A DNA stretch of 64,000 nt from Liquidambar formosana. Lineage: Eukaryota > Streptophyta > Magnoliopsida > Saxifragales > Altingiaceae. Positions 1 to 12,872 of the stretch are shown in pieces. The translations under genes were made by a program, and so were the position numbers. Where the stretch lies: the NCBI GenBank assembly GCA_039720395.1, contig CM077831.1:4134003-4198002 (forward strand). The letters run 5' to 3'. The stretch's first letter is position 1; each line of letters starts with the position of its first letter. Under the pieces are notes generated by a model. The model made no database searches and was not told where the DNA came from. It saw only the letters and a program-made list of their open reading frames with translations.

Positions 1-649
1 CCTTTTCCAATGATTCCTCTAATCACTTGGAATTGCCGCTCTATGTGTTTGGACTTTTGATGAGACCATGATTCCTATACTTGAGATATAGACCCATTGT
101 TGTCACAAAACAAGGTGTGGGCAACTCAATGGAAGGAACAACTCCTAGTTCTAAATGAACTTATAGATCCAAACAGTCTCCTAGAGAATGCAACAATTAA
201 TTCACCCTTAATAATGGAATCCATTGTATCTTTCATACAGTTCTTCCATTAATTATTTCACCAACTAAAGTGAATATAAAATATACCCCATATGGATTAT
301 ATCCAAATCCATATACCCATCTACTATGAGTTTACAATTTCCATATACAATCCAATATTCCAAATTTGAATTGACTGATAACTATTTGTAACAATTACAA
401 TATAATAAATATCAGGTTCAATACATAGTGTAGACTAAGGCTTCTTAACACTTTAAGAATCTTACTTGTGTTATCCTAGGGCACATACCCTTGAATAATG
501 AATTCTTATCTGAAGTAAATCAGACCTCCCTTAGAATTCTCCATGTTGAACTCCTTCAACATTTCAACTATGTTTAATGACTTGGAGATACTTAGCAATC
601 TATATGATCTATCTCTATAGATCTTGTTGGATGCTTCTACCAAATCTTT

Positions 650-1290
650 CATGAAGAAGTTTTTCTCAAAAACTAAAACTTCACATTAGATAACATTTAT
701 ATATCATTCATAATGATTAGGATGTCATCTATACTTAGGATAAAGAAAAACGATCGCACTCCCACTAACCTTTTATACACTCATGGTCCATCTATACAAT
801 GAGAGAAATCAAACAATTTGATTACTTCAACTTTATAGATGTTCTAATTATGAGAACCTTGTAGTCTATTAATAGACTTCTATAATTTACACACTTTTAT
901 GGTTTTTCACCATTTGATATAACATCTTTATATCCTTTTTGACATATCTCATATTCAAAATGTGTGTTTATAGATAACAAGATCCAAATGGATTTCAGCA
1001 TAACTATTATCAAACAAGTTTCTTTATAGACAACTTTTTGCCTATGTTGAAAATTCTTAAATAGCCAAGCCTTTTAGGTCTCTACCTGTCCATATTGGAT
1101 TTAATGACTCTTAGTCATTTCTCAAGTTGATGTCAAACATCGCCTAATCATAATCAATAGGATTATCTTGGTGATCTTTATCACCAAAGAACAATTCTTT
1201 CACATTCTAATGGAGATACAATATCTCTCTTATGTTAAAGAAATATCCAATTTGATCTATGAAAAGAATGTGGTGTAATTAAAGGTTTTG
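650..1290 (-). pseudogene. Decayed copia reverse transcriptase trace
   Basis: On the minus strand, around 721-770, the sequence reads as a broken version of the copia RT stretch that ends in the YVDD-type active site (here an S-M-D-D-I or S-I-D-D-I-like string after a hydrophobic run). Upstream in the element's sense, a K-V-C-K-L-like motif is traceable. Stops and frameshifts interrupt every frame. The same breaks appear in the two plus-strand copies. No function is expected. Boundaries are approximate. Confidence 0.55.
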
Positions 1291-2915
1291 CCTCAATAGG
1301 GGCAAGGGTTGGATCTTTGTTGGTTTGTGGCTTTACAAACAATTCTGTAAATTCTATCTACCTTTGCATCTTTCTTGAATGAACTCTTTCTCAAGAAAAT
1401 CCAGCAATCATCTTAATGGTCAACTTTTGTTCATTAGGGTAATAGAAATACTATCCCAACCACTTTTGGGATATACCACAATTCAACACTTACTTGACCT
1501 TATTTCCAAATTGTTTACATTATGTCTCTAGACATACATAGCACAATCCCAAGCCTTAACATCTTTAAGTTGGGTTTCTTTCCGTATCATATCTGATATA
1601 ATTGGGACAAAACTGGTGTGAACCCTAAATTATCAATATGTAGCAATTTTAAGGTATATCCTAGATGGATACATTAGTAAAACTCATCATGGATCAAACC
1701 ATATCTTAATAGGGTTCAATTCGTTCTCTTAGATTCACCATTGAGCTATGGTATTCTAAGATGAGTCTACTGTAATTGAATGCATGCTCTACATGACTAT
1801 ATACATCACAATGTATTAGTCAAATTATAAATGTAACTCTTTCACTTCACCAAGTAAAAGATGGGTTTGGTCATCTCATAACCAAGTCATAATCGTTACA
1901 TTTAAATGAGAGTCTCTACATCGCTTGTATTCTCGGAATACGTAGCATTCGCTCTAATTAGTCATTTAAATTCAGAAATCAAATTTCTAGAATGTGTTAA
2001 ATGACCTAGTTAAGAAATAAGTTCCCAAAATTAATCTAGCAACTCTTGCTCTATTAAAATTTTTAAAGGTAACTTATTATCTACTTAACTTTCTGCTTCG
2101 ATTTAGATTATACTAGAATCCAAAAACCAAGAAGCAGAACTAACCAACAATTTAGTTTAGAGCATGAACCAAAACTTCAAAAGTTTGGTTCTTCTAGGAA
2201 GACTGATACTTTATCAAGTTCCCTTTACAATACCTTATGTTTACTACAAAATAATTATATTTCTTTGTCTTTGACTTTTCAAGACTTGCTTTCCTCTATG
2301 CTTCCATTTTAAATCACATCTAGCTTCTCAAGCTATTCTATGTGATTAATCATTTTTCAAAAGAATGATTATTAATAAACAACTTTTATTACATCCTAGT
2401 CCAAAAGAAGTCCTTTACAAGTACTATACTTTATAGTATTATTTTACTCACAATACAATCTTTGTATGTGATGTAGGACATCAAAGGCACTTGCATTGAC
2501 TAATTTTGCTTCTGAAGCTCATTAGTCATCAATACTATCATATAGCATGGCAACAAGATGCCAATTGTGCATAGTGTCTTTTTCTTCTTAGGATGTTTTA
2601 TGGAGGGCCTTTAATAAAAGGCCTAATAGCATATAAACAATCTTTTGAAATTGAGAACAATTCTCAATTTCCTAAGTCAATCAAAGAAATCGGGTTTAGT
2701 CAAACTATCAATATCCTATATATTAGGAAATAGGGGTTTTGAGGTGAGTAATTAGGTAATCTACATAAACAGAGAATTAGATTTCATTTTTATCCATAAT
2801 GATTGGGTCTTTAATCATATGGTACCTCCCACTATTTTATCAAATTCCATACACCCTCTAATGGAATTCGGGAATCTCATTCCTAATGGGGATTGGGGTC
2901 CCACTATGACCTAGA

Positions 2916-3136
2916 AGCCTCACATGTTAGTTTCTTGACTTCTAACCCACAATAAGAAGACAACTCTTTGTCTATTGCTTCATAAGCAAGTTCCAATCAT
3001 TTTGCCTCTAGGGAACATACACCTCACATGTTAGTTTCTTGGAATACTTCCCTAGTTAAGTTAAACCCATCATTCACACAGGTATGTTTCGCCAAATATA
3101 TACCTCACATGTTAGTTTCTTGGTATATACCAGTTT
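2916..3136 (-). repeat. Constant-loop stem-loop repeats, left copia copy
   Basis: Three copies of a 17-nt core (AAGAAACTAACATGTGA on the minus strand), each flanked by different but mutually complementary arms. This is the counterpart of 15898-16116 and 23307-23525 in the plus-strand copies. Here one stem (AGAAGTC / GGCTTCT) carries one mismatch. Confidence 0.7.
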
Positions 3137-4439
3137 AGGCACCCCATGATATCTCATATGTGATAGTTTCAAGTAATGTCTTTAACATGGGTAGCTCCTA
3201 CATGTCTGCAGCCAGGTACCCACATTAAGGGACGTTAGATGATCCTATAATGATGGAAGGCAATGAAGAATTCATTCCCCAATGACTTCTCCATTTTCAA
3301 CTTAATATTAAATAAGAGGGGTTTTAAAGGGTCTCATCAAATTAACATGCATCCTATGTATCAAAATTTAAACATATAAATTATGCTATTTATAATCATA
3401 CATCTCATGCTATTATAAATCATACATCGCATGCTATTATATATCAACATATATAAAGTACCATATTTTGATTTTAGTCCCTAAGTGAATAGGTAACATA
3501 TACCAAACTATGGTATTGGAGCTAATACAATTATCTCATAAATTAAAGCTCCCACTATGATGATTATGGACTTTGAGAGGATTCAATCCAAGCCAATAGA
3601 TTGAATTTGGATTGAATCCAAGGTCTAAGGTGGGTGTAGGTGATCGTAAAATAAACCATTCGTAACATGCATGCTTTCTTGAAAAACTTCTCTAAACTTT
3701 CAAGTCCTTCAATCTGCTCCCTTGGCTTGATGGTCTCCACCATTGGCTTGTTGGTCTCCACCATTGGCTTGTTGGGCTCCATCATACTCCTTTGGGTCCA
3801 CCATGCTCCTTAGTGCGCTCTCAATTACATAACATTTATATAATTTAAAGAAAGGGATACATAAGGGGAATGTGGGGTACATAAGAGAATGATAGAGAGA
3901 GAGGGAAGGTGGCATGCAAGCCCCAAATAATAAATTACATCACCATAATAAAATTACAACTCTTGAAAAATTATTATAACCCATTCATAAGACGGCCAAT
4001 CACAATTGGTTTAAGGGGTATAGTCCATAATCATCATCCAAACACATACATACAATCTCATTGCATAACGTAAAGAAAAACTGTAAGCATTAAAACATAT
4101 GGGCATTATGGTAATTCTCTTGAATGATTTACATTAATCTCATTAATGCATCCTAATCTTATTAGGTTTAAACAAAAATATCCAGAATTAAATAAAGTCT
4201 TAACATTTAAGACATTTAGTTTCAATTAATCAAATTAATAGAAACATATAAAGTTTCCTAAAATAACTCTAATATCCAATATTAGGGTTTCCTAATTTAA
4301 ACAAAACAATTTCATTTAATTAAGAATTTCCAGATTTTAATTTAATCCCCAATTGTATTTTAAACCATTTAAAACATTATAAAATTAATCAATATTAATT
4401 AAATAATTAACATGGGAATTAAACAAAATCAATTAAATG

Positions 4440-4870
4440 ATGAATTAGTGCATTAGGGTTTCCTAAAACCCTAAACCCTAAATGCATAACCCTAAACCCT
4501 AAATGCAAGCCCTAATCATTAAATGCCTTATGATTGGTCATTTAATGACCAATCATTAAAACCCTAGGTTCATACGGTATTTAATAAAAGGGATTAGGGT
4601 TTAATTAATGCCAAATAGGGTATTTATTACCCTTAATTAATTACACTAATTAGGGTTATCAAAAACCCTAACCCTAGACATCATTAATGGTATTAATTAT
4701 GCCCTAACAATTAATAACCATGATTGGTCATTTAATGACCAATCATTAACTCTTAATTAAGGTAATTAATATTCCAATTAGGGTTTTAATTAATGCCATA
4801 ATGAAATTAGGGTTTCATCATTAACTCAAAATTAGGGTTTCATCCTTAACTCTATGCAGCCGTCACTACC
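4440..4870. repeat. Telo-box cluster and CCAAT palindromes in the copia leader
   Basis: Many AAACCCTAA / TTAGGGTTT units (plant telomere-like telo-boxes) lie here, including short tandem runs around 4459-4512. Two 25-bp palindromes with 12-bp arms TGATTGGTCATT around a single central base lie at 4531-4555 and 4723-4747. The same block recurs at about 14220-14610 and 21650-22020. There is no coding evidence. Confidence 0.75.
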
Positions 4871-5712
4871 AGGGGGCTGCCTGAGCTTGGCTAGGCTGCC
4901 ATGGCCACCAACGACTGTGGGAGGCCATGGCCAGTCATGGAAGAACATCCTAGGGGTGTGGGACAAGCCTCTGGACATGTGAGAAGTGGTGGAAGTGGCT
5001 GCCATCATCAAGAACAATCAGGGTTTCCAAAACCCATTGCTGGAGCCATTGTTGCAGACCTTGAAGGTCACAATAGCTTCTAAATCCTTATCAATTCGAC
5101 TCCTCCATTGAAACCAGCTTTTGTATCATGTCCCTACATGAAATACTAAGCTAATAGAAGAGGTTTGGATGATCAAATCACCACCAATTGCTCTAAACAA
5201 TTAAAACAACAGTAGGCTGCCCAGAATTTGACAGCACACTGTCCATGGTCAGAAATTGATTTAAAACCCAGCAAGATGAATGAATTAGGCTACCAAACGA
5301 ATTTTCCCAGTATCCTACATGTCTTAGGAAACTAATGCAATTGGTTTCATGCAATTTGGAGTTTCCTAACTCAAGTTCTAATCAAAACTCCATTGATGAC
5401 TTTTCTGCAGAGAAAATCTGCTATGCTGTTCATGAAAAATTTTCAAACTTTTTGAATCTTTTTCCATCAAAACCTTTTTGAAACTTAAAGAAAATCATAT
5501 ACACATGATATATAATGATCCTACAATGATCTTCCATCATAAATACAGCAGCTTTAATTAGAATTAATTGCAAGAACCTTAGGGTTCTAAAACCCAGATT
5601 CAGCCTCCATGGTGTTCTTCTCCTTCTTCCTTCTGTTCTAGCATCTTAATCCAATTATGATGCATCTAAATGCTTGGGAACCTTTCCCTACCATGTCTAG
5701 AACATAACCCAA

Positions 5713-5991
5713 GTGGTGGCAACCATTGCCATGCCTTTGATCTCCATCAATAACTCAAAGTTGTGGCTATTGCATCATTCCCAAGCAAAACTGTCTTTCC
5801 AGACAGCCTGTAGTAAAAAATTCATAACTTTCACTACAGAACTCGGATTGACGCACCGTTTGTTGGGTTGGAAAGCTTATTCAAAGAGCTTTCTAACCAT
5901 ATATGGCTCGAAAATGTTGGAGAAGAACTCTGAATTTGGCAGGCAAAACAAGATGACGGTTTTTCATGGCAACCATGAAAACTGTTCATAA
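5713..5991 (+). other. Antisense 92-codon open frame, left copia copy
   Basis: Counterpart of 10864-11142 and 13120-13398, antisense to the left copia. It encodes a basic, leucine/serine-rich peptide with no recognised domain and is probably non-coding. Confidence 0.25.
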
Positions 5992-6239
5992 CATTTTTGT
6001 AAAACCCTAGTTTCCTTATTCTTCTTCTCCAAACTCAAACCCTATGCAACCTATTGCATCCATGGATACACTTAACCATCAATTAGAAGAGGAGTAGAAG
6101 AGAATTGACCTAGGGTTCCAAACCCTAGGTTCAGCCATGGAGGAAAACCAATTATGCAGAAAAAATTTTCCAGATTTTTGAATCATTCAACTACACCATA
6201 ATTACCAGCCCATATGTATTTTGTATTATGCATAATCAT

Positions 6240-6252
6240 GGCTCTGATACCA
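6240..6252 (-). promoter_or_regulatory. Primer binding site (initiator-Met tRNA type), left copia
   Basis: The minus strand reads TGGTATCAGAGCC one base after the LTR end. This is the usual plant copia PBS, complementary to the 3' end of initiator methionine tRNA. Confidence 0.9.
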
Positions 6253-6253
6253 C

Positions 6254-7913
6254 TGTTGGGAATCATACAAGAAGGAAAAAATAGAAGTGCGGAATATAAA
6301 AAAAATTTTCCTACGATTCCCAATCCCATGAATCTAACTATGCATAACACAAAATCAAACCCTAACTACGAAGAGGGTTAGAACACTTACAGGATTTTTG
6401 TCTTCTCCATTTTGCTCCAAGCTTCTACTCCGGACAGCGGTGAATGAGCAGTCCAAGTGTGCTGCCTCCAACGGTATCCACACCTAGCTAGAGCTTCAAG
6501 CCTTTTCTTTCTTCTTCCTTGTTGTTGCTAGAGGTGGAGAAGAGAGAGAGAGAGAAGAGAGCCTCCAAAGGGCTGGACGGCTAGGGTTTATTGTGCAAGC
6601 CTATTCTGCCATGTCACACATAAGTGTGACTTATATAGGCAGCCCACTAAAGGGGGCTGGCCATGTGGAAGAAACCCTAATAGGGTTATGTGTAATTACA
6701 CTTAATTGCACATTAACCCCTATTATTTGTATCAAATACAAATAGGCCTATAAAGAACTATTCTTTATTCACTAAAACCCTTTCTCTCATAGACTTTAAA
6801 GCCCTTCTTGCATGATCAGTGTGTGACCCATTGGGTTCACATCATTAAGTAGTAGGAATAGCACGAGGTGTGCACAATAGAACTCTTTCCATTTAGGGTC
6901 TAATTGGAACTCCTTCCAATTCCCTAATTGATTATAACTCACTTATATCAATTAGGGCTTCTACTAACCATGAGTAACACCTAGCATATGGCTCATGGTG
7001 TGGTCCTTAATGAGGTGAATAGTCATTTACAATGAACCCTTCTGTTATAGTTTATAGGTTACAATTGCATCCTTCCTTCAACACAATGTCTCCAATTGAA
7101 CTAATAGGACATGGAAGTCTGTCAAGTCCCTAGTTCAATTACTTTATACTCATTCATAGATATCAACTCATTGATGAACTCATGAAACTCTTTTCATATT
7201 CATCCTACCATGGCCATGGATTTAATGAGTTATATTATGAATGCTATATGAGACATTCTCTCTCTTTTCCTGAGAGTGATGGATCCCTTGTTGATCACTC
7301 ACATGCCTTCACACACATAGCAGTAGGGCCAATGAACACCTTTGCAGACCCCTGAATAGGATCTGCACTTAGTGTTATCAAACTTCTAAAGCTACATGCA
7401 TAAGGCAACTATGGTGTCTCAGGTCTAAGGATTACTTGTACCACTATAACAATGAGAAACTGATTGACAGGCAGGATAAAACTCCATTCAGTTTATCTCA
7501 TATCTTTGGTCACATTCAGTGTACCTATTCTCGCAATAGGCACCCACTTGTTGGTTGTAGTGTCTCCACACAAATAGCTTGAGACTAGCTATCCTCCTAT
7601 AGAGTCAGCCTAACAAGTGCTAGTCCTATGGTTCATTACTGTCCATCATAGTGAACCTTCAACTAGGAATGCTTTAGGAGTTTAGTACAGAGATATATCT
7701 GTAGTCTCAAAATTACAACTCTTTGTAATTCCATATTCTCAACTCTAACTCCATGGACATATTATGTAAATATAAATGATACATATAAACATAATAGAAT
7801 AAGCCCTTTTATTAAATCAATAATAAATGTGACATACATAAATGAAATCAAATGATTGTTCCTAATCCCTAAACAATCATCTGTATGATTGGCTCTAGGG
7901 CATAATCCTAACA
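6254..7913 (-). repeat. 5' LTR of the left copia element (1660 bp)
   Basis: Bounded by TG...CA (minus strand TGTTAGG...CCCAACA). A TATA-like box (TATATAAG on the minus strand, 6630-6637) is followed by an inverted repeat and a CT-rich leader. It resembles the inner-element LTR subtype (11201-12858) more than the outer one. It directly abuts gypsy gag at 7914. Confidence 0.92.
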
Positions 7914-8945
7914 GCTCCTCCTTCCATTGGTAAGTGCTAGTTAGTTCAATCATACTAACCATATGACGAGTACTGAAAAAGCGATCAATGAATTCTTGTT
8001 CAAGTTGATCCCAACTATCAATTGAGCCTGGTGACAAATCAGTATACCAATCAAAAGCGAAACCTTTTAAGGATCGAACAAACTGCTTAACCAGTAGATC
8101 TCCGTCAGTGTCGGCATTATTACAAGTTTCCACAAAGTGAGCTACATGTTGCTTCGGGTTACCTTTGCCATCAAATTGTTGGAACTTTGGAGGCTGATAG
8201 CCAGTAGGCATCCTCAAAATGTTTATCCTTTGAGTGTATGGCTTAGCATATGCATGTGAGAACTGAGCGTTGCCTTCGACTTTCTCCTTAATGGTACCAA
8301 CAATGAACTCTTTCAATTGGTCCGTTAGAACTGATCCATCTGAGGGGATATGAAAATCGCCAAACGAAACTCTGGTCCTTGGAATAGTTCCAGTCATGTT
8401 TTGTAGATTCGTATGTGGCATACCTGTTGGAGAATTGGTAGCAGCATTACCAGAGTCGCCTACGTTAGTATTCCTCGGTGGTGTATCCGTTGTTGCATTA
8501 GTGGCCATATTATTAAACCCACCTAACTCAGGATTCACTTGTGGTTGACCCGTTGTCGCATTAGAAGCAGTATTGCTAGATTGACCTAACTCGAGATTCA
8601 TTTGCGGTGCGCCCATCCTAGGCTGTTCCAAATTCCCAATCTTTTCTACTAGTATAGCCATTTGCATGTCTCTTTCTTGCGTAGCAGCTGTGAGAACTTC
8701 AATAGCCTTGGCCATACTTGCAATCTGTTCTTCCAAAGATAGCGTGTTAGTCACCATCACGGGCACAGCATTGAAACTTCCAAATCTGGCAGAGTCTGTA
8801 GGTGACATTAGCTTGGATTGTGGTGTTCCATGAGGAGTAACAGGTGCAGAATTGGTATTTGAGTCATCAGCGGCGTCCTTGTTTCCCTGCAAAAAGTCTA
8901 TGGTGATGACTGGGCTTCTAGGGGTGGTAGAACCAAACCCTAATG
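7914..8945 (-). pseudogene. Gypsy-A gag, 3' portion, disrupted on both sides by copia insertions
   Basis: A minus-strand open frame of about 340 residues encodes a Ty3/gypsy gag segment. A low-complexity N/T/G/P-rich stretch comes first, then a region typical of the Retrotrans_gag family: F-V-R-S-L-K-G-x-A-F-D-W-Y, then S-W-x-Q-L-E-x-E-F and a conserved M-I-E-L-T. Gag forms the capsid that packages element RNA. The frame is open from 8945 to 7914 but has lost its start, which lies at 28418 beyond the 19.3-kb copia insertion, and its end, cut by the copia LTR at 7913. An apparent longer ORF to 7762 is an artefact that reads into the LTR. The frame continues cleanly into the piece at 28248-28418 if the insertion and one TSD copy are ignored. 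Confidence 0.88.
8941..8945. repeat. TSD (TAATG), left side of outer copia
   Basis: The 5-bp TAATG precedes the LTR at 8946 and recurs at 28248-28252 right after the LTR end at 28247. Confidence 0.93.
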
Positions 8946-10602
8946 TGTTAGGATTATGCCCTAGAGCCAATCATAGAGATGATTGTTTAGGGATTAGGAA
9001 CAATCATTTGATTTCATTTATGTATGTCACATTTATTATTGATTTAATAAAAGGGCTTATTCTATTATGTTTATATGCATCATTTATATTTACCTAATAT
9101 GTCCATGGAGTTAGAGTTGAGAATATGGAATTACAAAGAATTGTAATTTTGAGACTATAGATATATCTCTGTACTAAACTCCTAAAGCATTCCTAGTTGA
9201 AGGTTCACTATGATGGACAGTAATGAACCATAGGACTAGCACTTGTTAGGTTGACTCTATAGGAGGATAGCTAGTCTCAAGCTATTTGTGTGGAGACACT
9301 ACAACCAACAAGTGGGTGCCTATTGCGAGAATAGGTACACTGAATGTGACCAAAGATGTGAGATAAACTGAATGGAGTTTTATCCTGCCTATCAATCAGT
9401 TTCTCATTGTTATAGTGGTACAAGTAATCCTTAGACCTGAGACACCATAGTTGCCTTATGCATGTAGCTTTAGAAGTTTGATAACACTAAGTGCAGATCC
9501 TATTCAGGGGTCTGCAAAGGTGTTCATTGGCCCTACTGCTATGTGTATGAAGGCATGTGAGTGATCAACAAGGGATCCATCACTCTTAGGAAAAAGAGAG
9601 AGAATGTCTCATATAGCATTCATAATATAACTCATTAAATCCATGGCCATGGTAGGATGAATATGAAAAGAGTTTCATGAGTTCATCAATGAGTTGATAT
9701 TCATGATTGAGTATAAAGTAATTAAACTAGGGACTCGACAGACTTCCATGTCCTATTAGTTTAATTGGAGACATTGTGTTGAAGGAAGGATGCAATTGTA
9801 ACCTATAAACTATAACAGAAGGGTTCTTTGTTAGATACTTATTCACCTCATTAAGGACAACACCATGAACCATATGCTAGGTGTTATTCATGGTTAGTAG
9901 AAGCCATAATTGATATAAGTGAGTTATAATCAATTAGGGAATTGGAAGGAGTTCCAATTAGACCCTAAATGGAAAGAGTTATATTGTGCACACCTTGTGC
10001 TATTCCTACTACTTGATGATGTGAACCCAATAGGTCACACACTAATCATGCAAGATGAGTTTTTTAAGTCTATGAGAGAAAGCGTATGAGTGCATAAAGA
10101 ATAGTTCTTTAAGGCCTATTTATATTTGATATAATTTATAGGGGTTATTGTGCAATTTAGAAAAATTGCATAAAACCCTAATAGGGTTTCCCCCTAGGGC
10201 CGGCCCCCTTAGTGTGGACTATATAAGTCACACTATGATGTGTGACATCATCATAAGTTGAACTCTCCAAGGGCTGGCCAGATTTTCCAGCCTCCCTCTC
10301 TCTCTCTCTCTCCTCTCTTCTCCTACACTAGCAACAACAAGGAAAAGGAGGAAAGGACTTGAAGCTCTAGCTAGGTGTGGATACCGTTGGAGGCAGCACA
10401 CTTGGGCTGCTCATTCACTGCTGTCCGGAATCAAAGCTTGGAGCAAAAAAAGAGAAGACAAAAATTCTATAAGTGTTCTAACCCTCTTTGTAGTTAAGGT
10501 TTGATTTTGTGTTATGCATAGTTAGATTCATGGGATTGGGAATCGCAGGAAAAATTTTTATATTCCGCACTTCTATTTTTCCCTCTTGTCCGATTCCCAA
10601 CA
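8946..10602 (+). repeat. 5' LTR of outer copia (1657 bp)
   Basis: TGTTAGG...CCCAACA ends. TATATAAG at 10220-10227 is followed by a CT-rich tract (about 10292-10320). It carries the outer subtype of the U3/R boundary, different from the inner LTRs just after the TATA box. Confidence 0.93.
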
Positions 10603-10603
10603 G

Positions 10604-10616
10604 TGGTATCAGAGCC
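10604..10616 (+). promoter_or_regulatory. Primer binding site, outer copia
   Basis: TGGTATCAGAGCC, one base after the LTR end, complementary to initiator-Met tRNA. Confidence 0.92.
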
Positions 10617-10863
10617 ATGATTATGCATAATACAAAATACATATGGACTGGTAATTATGGTGTAGTTGAATGATTCAAAAATCTGGAAAATTTTTCTGCA
10701 TAATTGGTTTTCCTCCATGGCTGAACCTAGGGTTTGGAACCCTAGGTCAATTCTCTTCTACTCCTCTTCTTATTGATGGTTAAGTGTAGCCATGGATGCA
10801 ATAGGTTGCATAGGGTTTGAGTTTGGAGAAGAAGAATAAGGAAACTAGGGTTTTATAAAACTG

Positions 10864-11142
10864 TTATGAACAGTTTTCATGGTAACCATGAAAAACCGTC
10901 ATCTTGTTTTGCATGCCGAATTCAGAGTTCTTCTCCAAAATTTTCGAGCCATATATGGTTAGAATGCTCTTCGAATAAGCTTTCCAACCCAACAAACGGT
11001 GCGTCAATCCGAGTTCTGTAGTGAAAGTTATGAATTTTTTACTACAGGCTGTCTGGAAAGACAGTTTTGCTCGGGAATGATGCAATAGCCACAACTTTGA
11101 GTTATTGATGGAGATCAAAGGCATGGCAATGGTTGCCACCAC
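10864..11142 (-). other. Antisense 92-codon open frame conserved in three copia copies
   Basis: Just downstream of the PBS, the strand opposite to the element has a 92-codon frame. It recurs open at 13120-13398 (inner copy) and on the plus strand at 5713-5991 (left copy) with only scattered substitutions. I recognise no domain. Its persistence may reflect only the youth and similarity of the copies, so coding status is unproven. Confidence 0.3.
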
Positions 11143-11195
11143 TTGGGTTATGTTCTAGACATGGTAGGGAAAGGTTCCCAAGCATTTAGATGCAT

Positions 11196-11200
11196 CATAA
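11196..11200. repeat. TSD (CATAA), left side of inner copia
   Basis: CATAA precedes the inner LTR (11201) and recurs at 20835-20839 after the inner element. The outer element's sequence continues from there, as shown by the intact equivalent around 13452. Confidence 0.95.
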
Positions 11201-12858
11201 TGTTAGGATTATGCCCTAGAGCCAATCATAGAGATGATTGTTTAGGGATTAGGAACAATCATTTGATTTCATTTATGTATGTCACATTTATTATTGATTT
11301 AATAAAAGGGCTTATTCTATTATGTTTATATGCATCATTTATATTTACATAATATGTCCATGGAGTTAGAGTTGAGAATATGGAATTACAAAGAGTTGTA
11401 ATTTTGAGACTATAGATATATCTCTGTACTAAACTCCTAAAGCATTCCTAGTTGAAGGTTCACTATGATGGACAGTAATGAACCATAGGACTAGCACTTG
11501 TTAGGCTGACTCTATAGGAGGATAGCTAGTCTCAAGCTATTTGTGTGGAGACACTACAACCAACAAGTGGGTGCCTATTGCGAGAATAGGTACACTGAAT
11601 GTGACCAAAGATATGAGATAAACTGAATGGAGTTTTATCCTGCCTGTCAATCAGTTTCTCATTGTTATAGTGGTACAAGTAATCCTTAGACCTGAGACAC
11701 CATAGTTGCCTTATGCATGTAGCTTTAGAAGTTTGATAACACTAAGTGCAGATCCTATTCAGGGGTCTGCAAAGGTGTTCATTGGCCCTACTGCTATGTG
11801 TGTGAAGGCATGTGAGTGATCAACAAGGGATCCATCTCTCTCAGGAAAAGAGAGAGAATGTCTCATATAGCATTCATAATATAACTCATTAAATCCATGG
11901 CCATGGTAGGATGAATATGAAAAGAGTTTCATGAGTTCATCAATGAGTTGATATCTATGAATGAGTATAAAGTCATTGAACTAGGGACTTGACAGACTTC
12001 CATGTCCTATTAGTTCAATTAGAGACATTGTGTTGAAGGAAGGATGCAATTGTAACCTATAAACTATAACAGAAGGGTTCTTTGTAAATGACTATTCACC
12101 TCATTAAGGACCACACCATGAGCCATATGCTAGGTGTTACTCATGGTTAGTAGAAGCCCTAATTAATATAAGTGAGTTATAATCAATTAGGGAATTGGAA
12201 GGAGTTCCAATTAGACCCTAAATGGAAAGAGTTCCATTGTGCACACCTCGTGCTATTCCTACTACTTAATGATGTGAACCCAATGGGTCACACACTGATC
12301 ATGCAAGAAGGGCTTTAAAGTCTATGAGAGAAAGGGTTTTAGTGAATAAAGAATAGTTCTTTATAGGCCTATTTGTATTTGATACAAATAATAGGGGTTA
12401 ATGTGCAATTAAGTGTAATTACACATAACCCTATTAGGGTTTCTTCCCCATGGCCAGCCCCCTTTAGTGGGTTGCCTATATAAGTCACACTTATGTGTGA
12501 CATGGCATAATAGGCTTGCACAATAAACCCTAGCCGTCTAGCCCCTTGGAGGCTCTCTTCTCTCTCTCTCTCTTCTCCACCTCTAGCAACAACAAGGAAG
12601 AAGAAAGAAAGGACTTGAAGCTCTAGCTAGGTGTGGATACCGTTGGAGGCAGCACACTTGGGCTGCTCATTCACCGCTGTCCGGAATCAAAGCTTGGAGC
12701 AAAAACGAGAAGACAAAAATTCTGTAAGTGTTCTAACCCTCTTCGTAGTTAGGGTTTGATTTTGTGTTATGCATAGTTAGATTCATGGGCTGTGGAATCG
12801 TAGGAAAAATTTTTATATTCCGCACTTTGTATTTTTCCCTCTTGTTCGATTCCCAACA
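11201..12858 (+). repeat. 5' LTR of inner copia (1658 bp)
   Basis: TGTTAGG...CCCAACA. A TATA box at 12477-12484 is followed by a perfect 7-bp inverted repeat (GTCACAC / GTGTGAC) and a CT-rich leader about 12557-12590. Confidence 0.95.
12477..12484 (+). promoter_or_regulatory. TATA box of the inner copia 5' LTR
   Basis: TATATAAG in the middle of the LTR, equivalent to 10220-10227 in the outer copy and 6630-6637 (minus) in the left copy. A small inverted repeat follows immediately. It probably directs transcription of element RNA. Confidence 0.7.
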
Positions 12859-12859
12859 G

Positions 12860-12872
12860 TGGTATCAGAGCC
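12860..12872 (+). promoter_or_regulatory. Primer binding site, inner copia
   Basis: TGGTATCAGAGCC, one base after the LTR end. Confidence 0.93.

Larger units (their letters stand above)
1..7913 (-). mobile_element. Ty1/copia-type LTR retrotransposon, left copy, truncated by the window edge
   Basis: Minus-strand copy of the copia family that also fills 8946-28247. The 5' LTR (6254-7913), the initiator-Met-type PBS (6240-6252) and about 6.2 kb of internal DNA are present. Position 1 aligns with the complement of about 19020 in the inner plus-strand copy, so the 3' LTR should begin roughly 160 bp beyond the left edge. There is no long ORF; the pol region is recognisable only as a decayed trace. 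The element sits in the gag gene of a gypsy element (flank 7914-7918 is GCTCC, the expected TSD half; the other half is outside the window). Copia assignment rests on PBS type, PPT context in the sister copies and RT traces. Confidence 0.88.

Noticed and set aside
7762..8970. A single 402-codon gene
   Set aside because: Both ends read into copia LTRs (below 7914 and above 8945); only the central gag part is real.
8852..9097. 81-codon plus-strand ORF
   Set aside because: It spans the gypsy gag/LTR junction; the same LTR-derived tail appears in the ORFs at 7762 and 11143.
10604..10616. tRNA gene fragment suggested by GGTATCAGAGCC
   Set aside because: It is the retrotransposon primer binding site directly after the LTR; no tRNA body follows.
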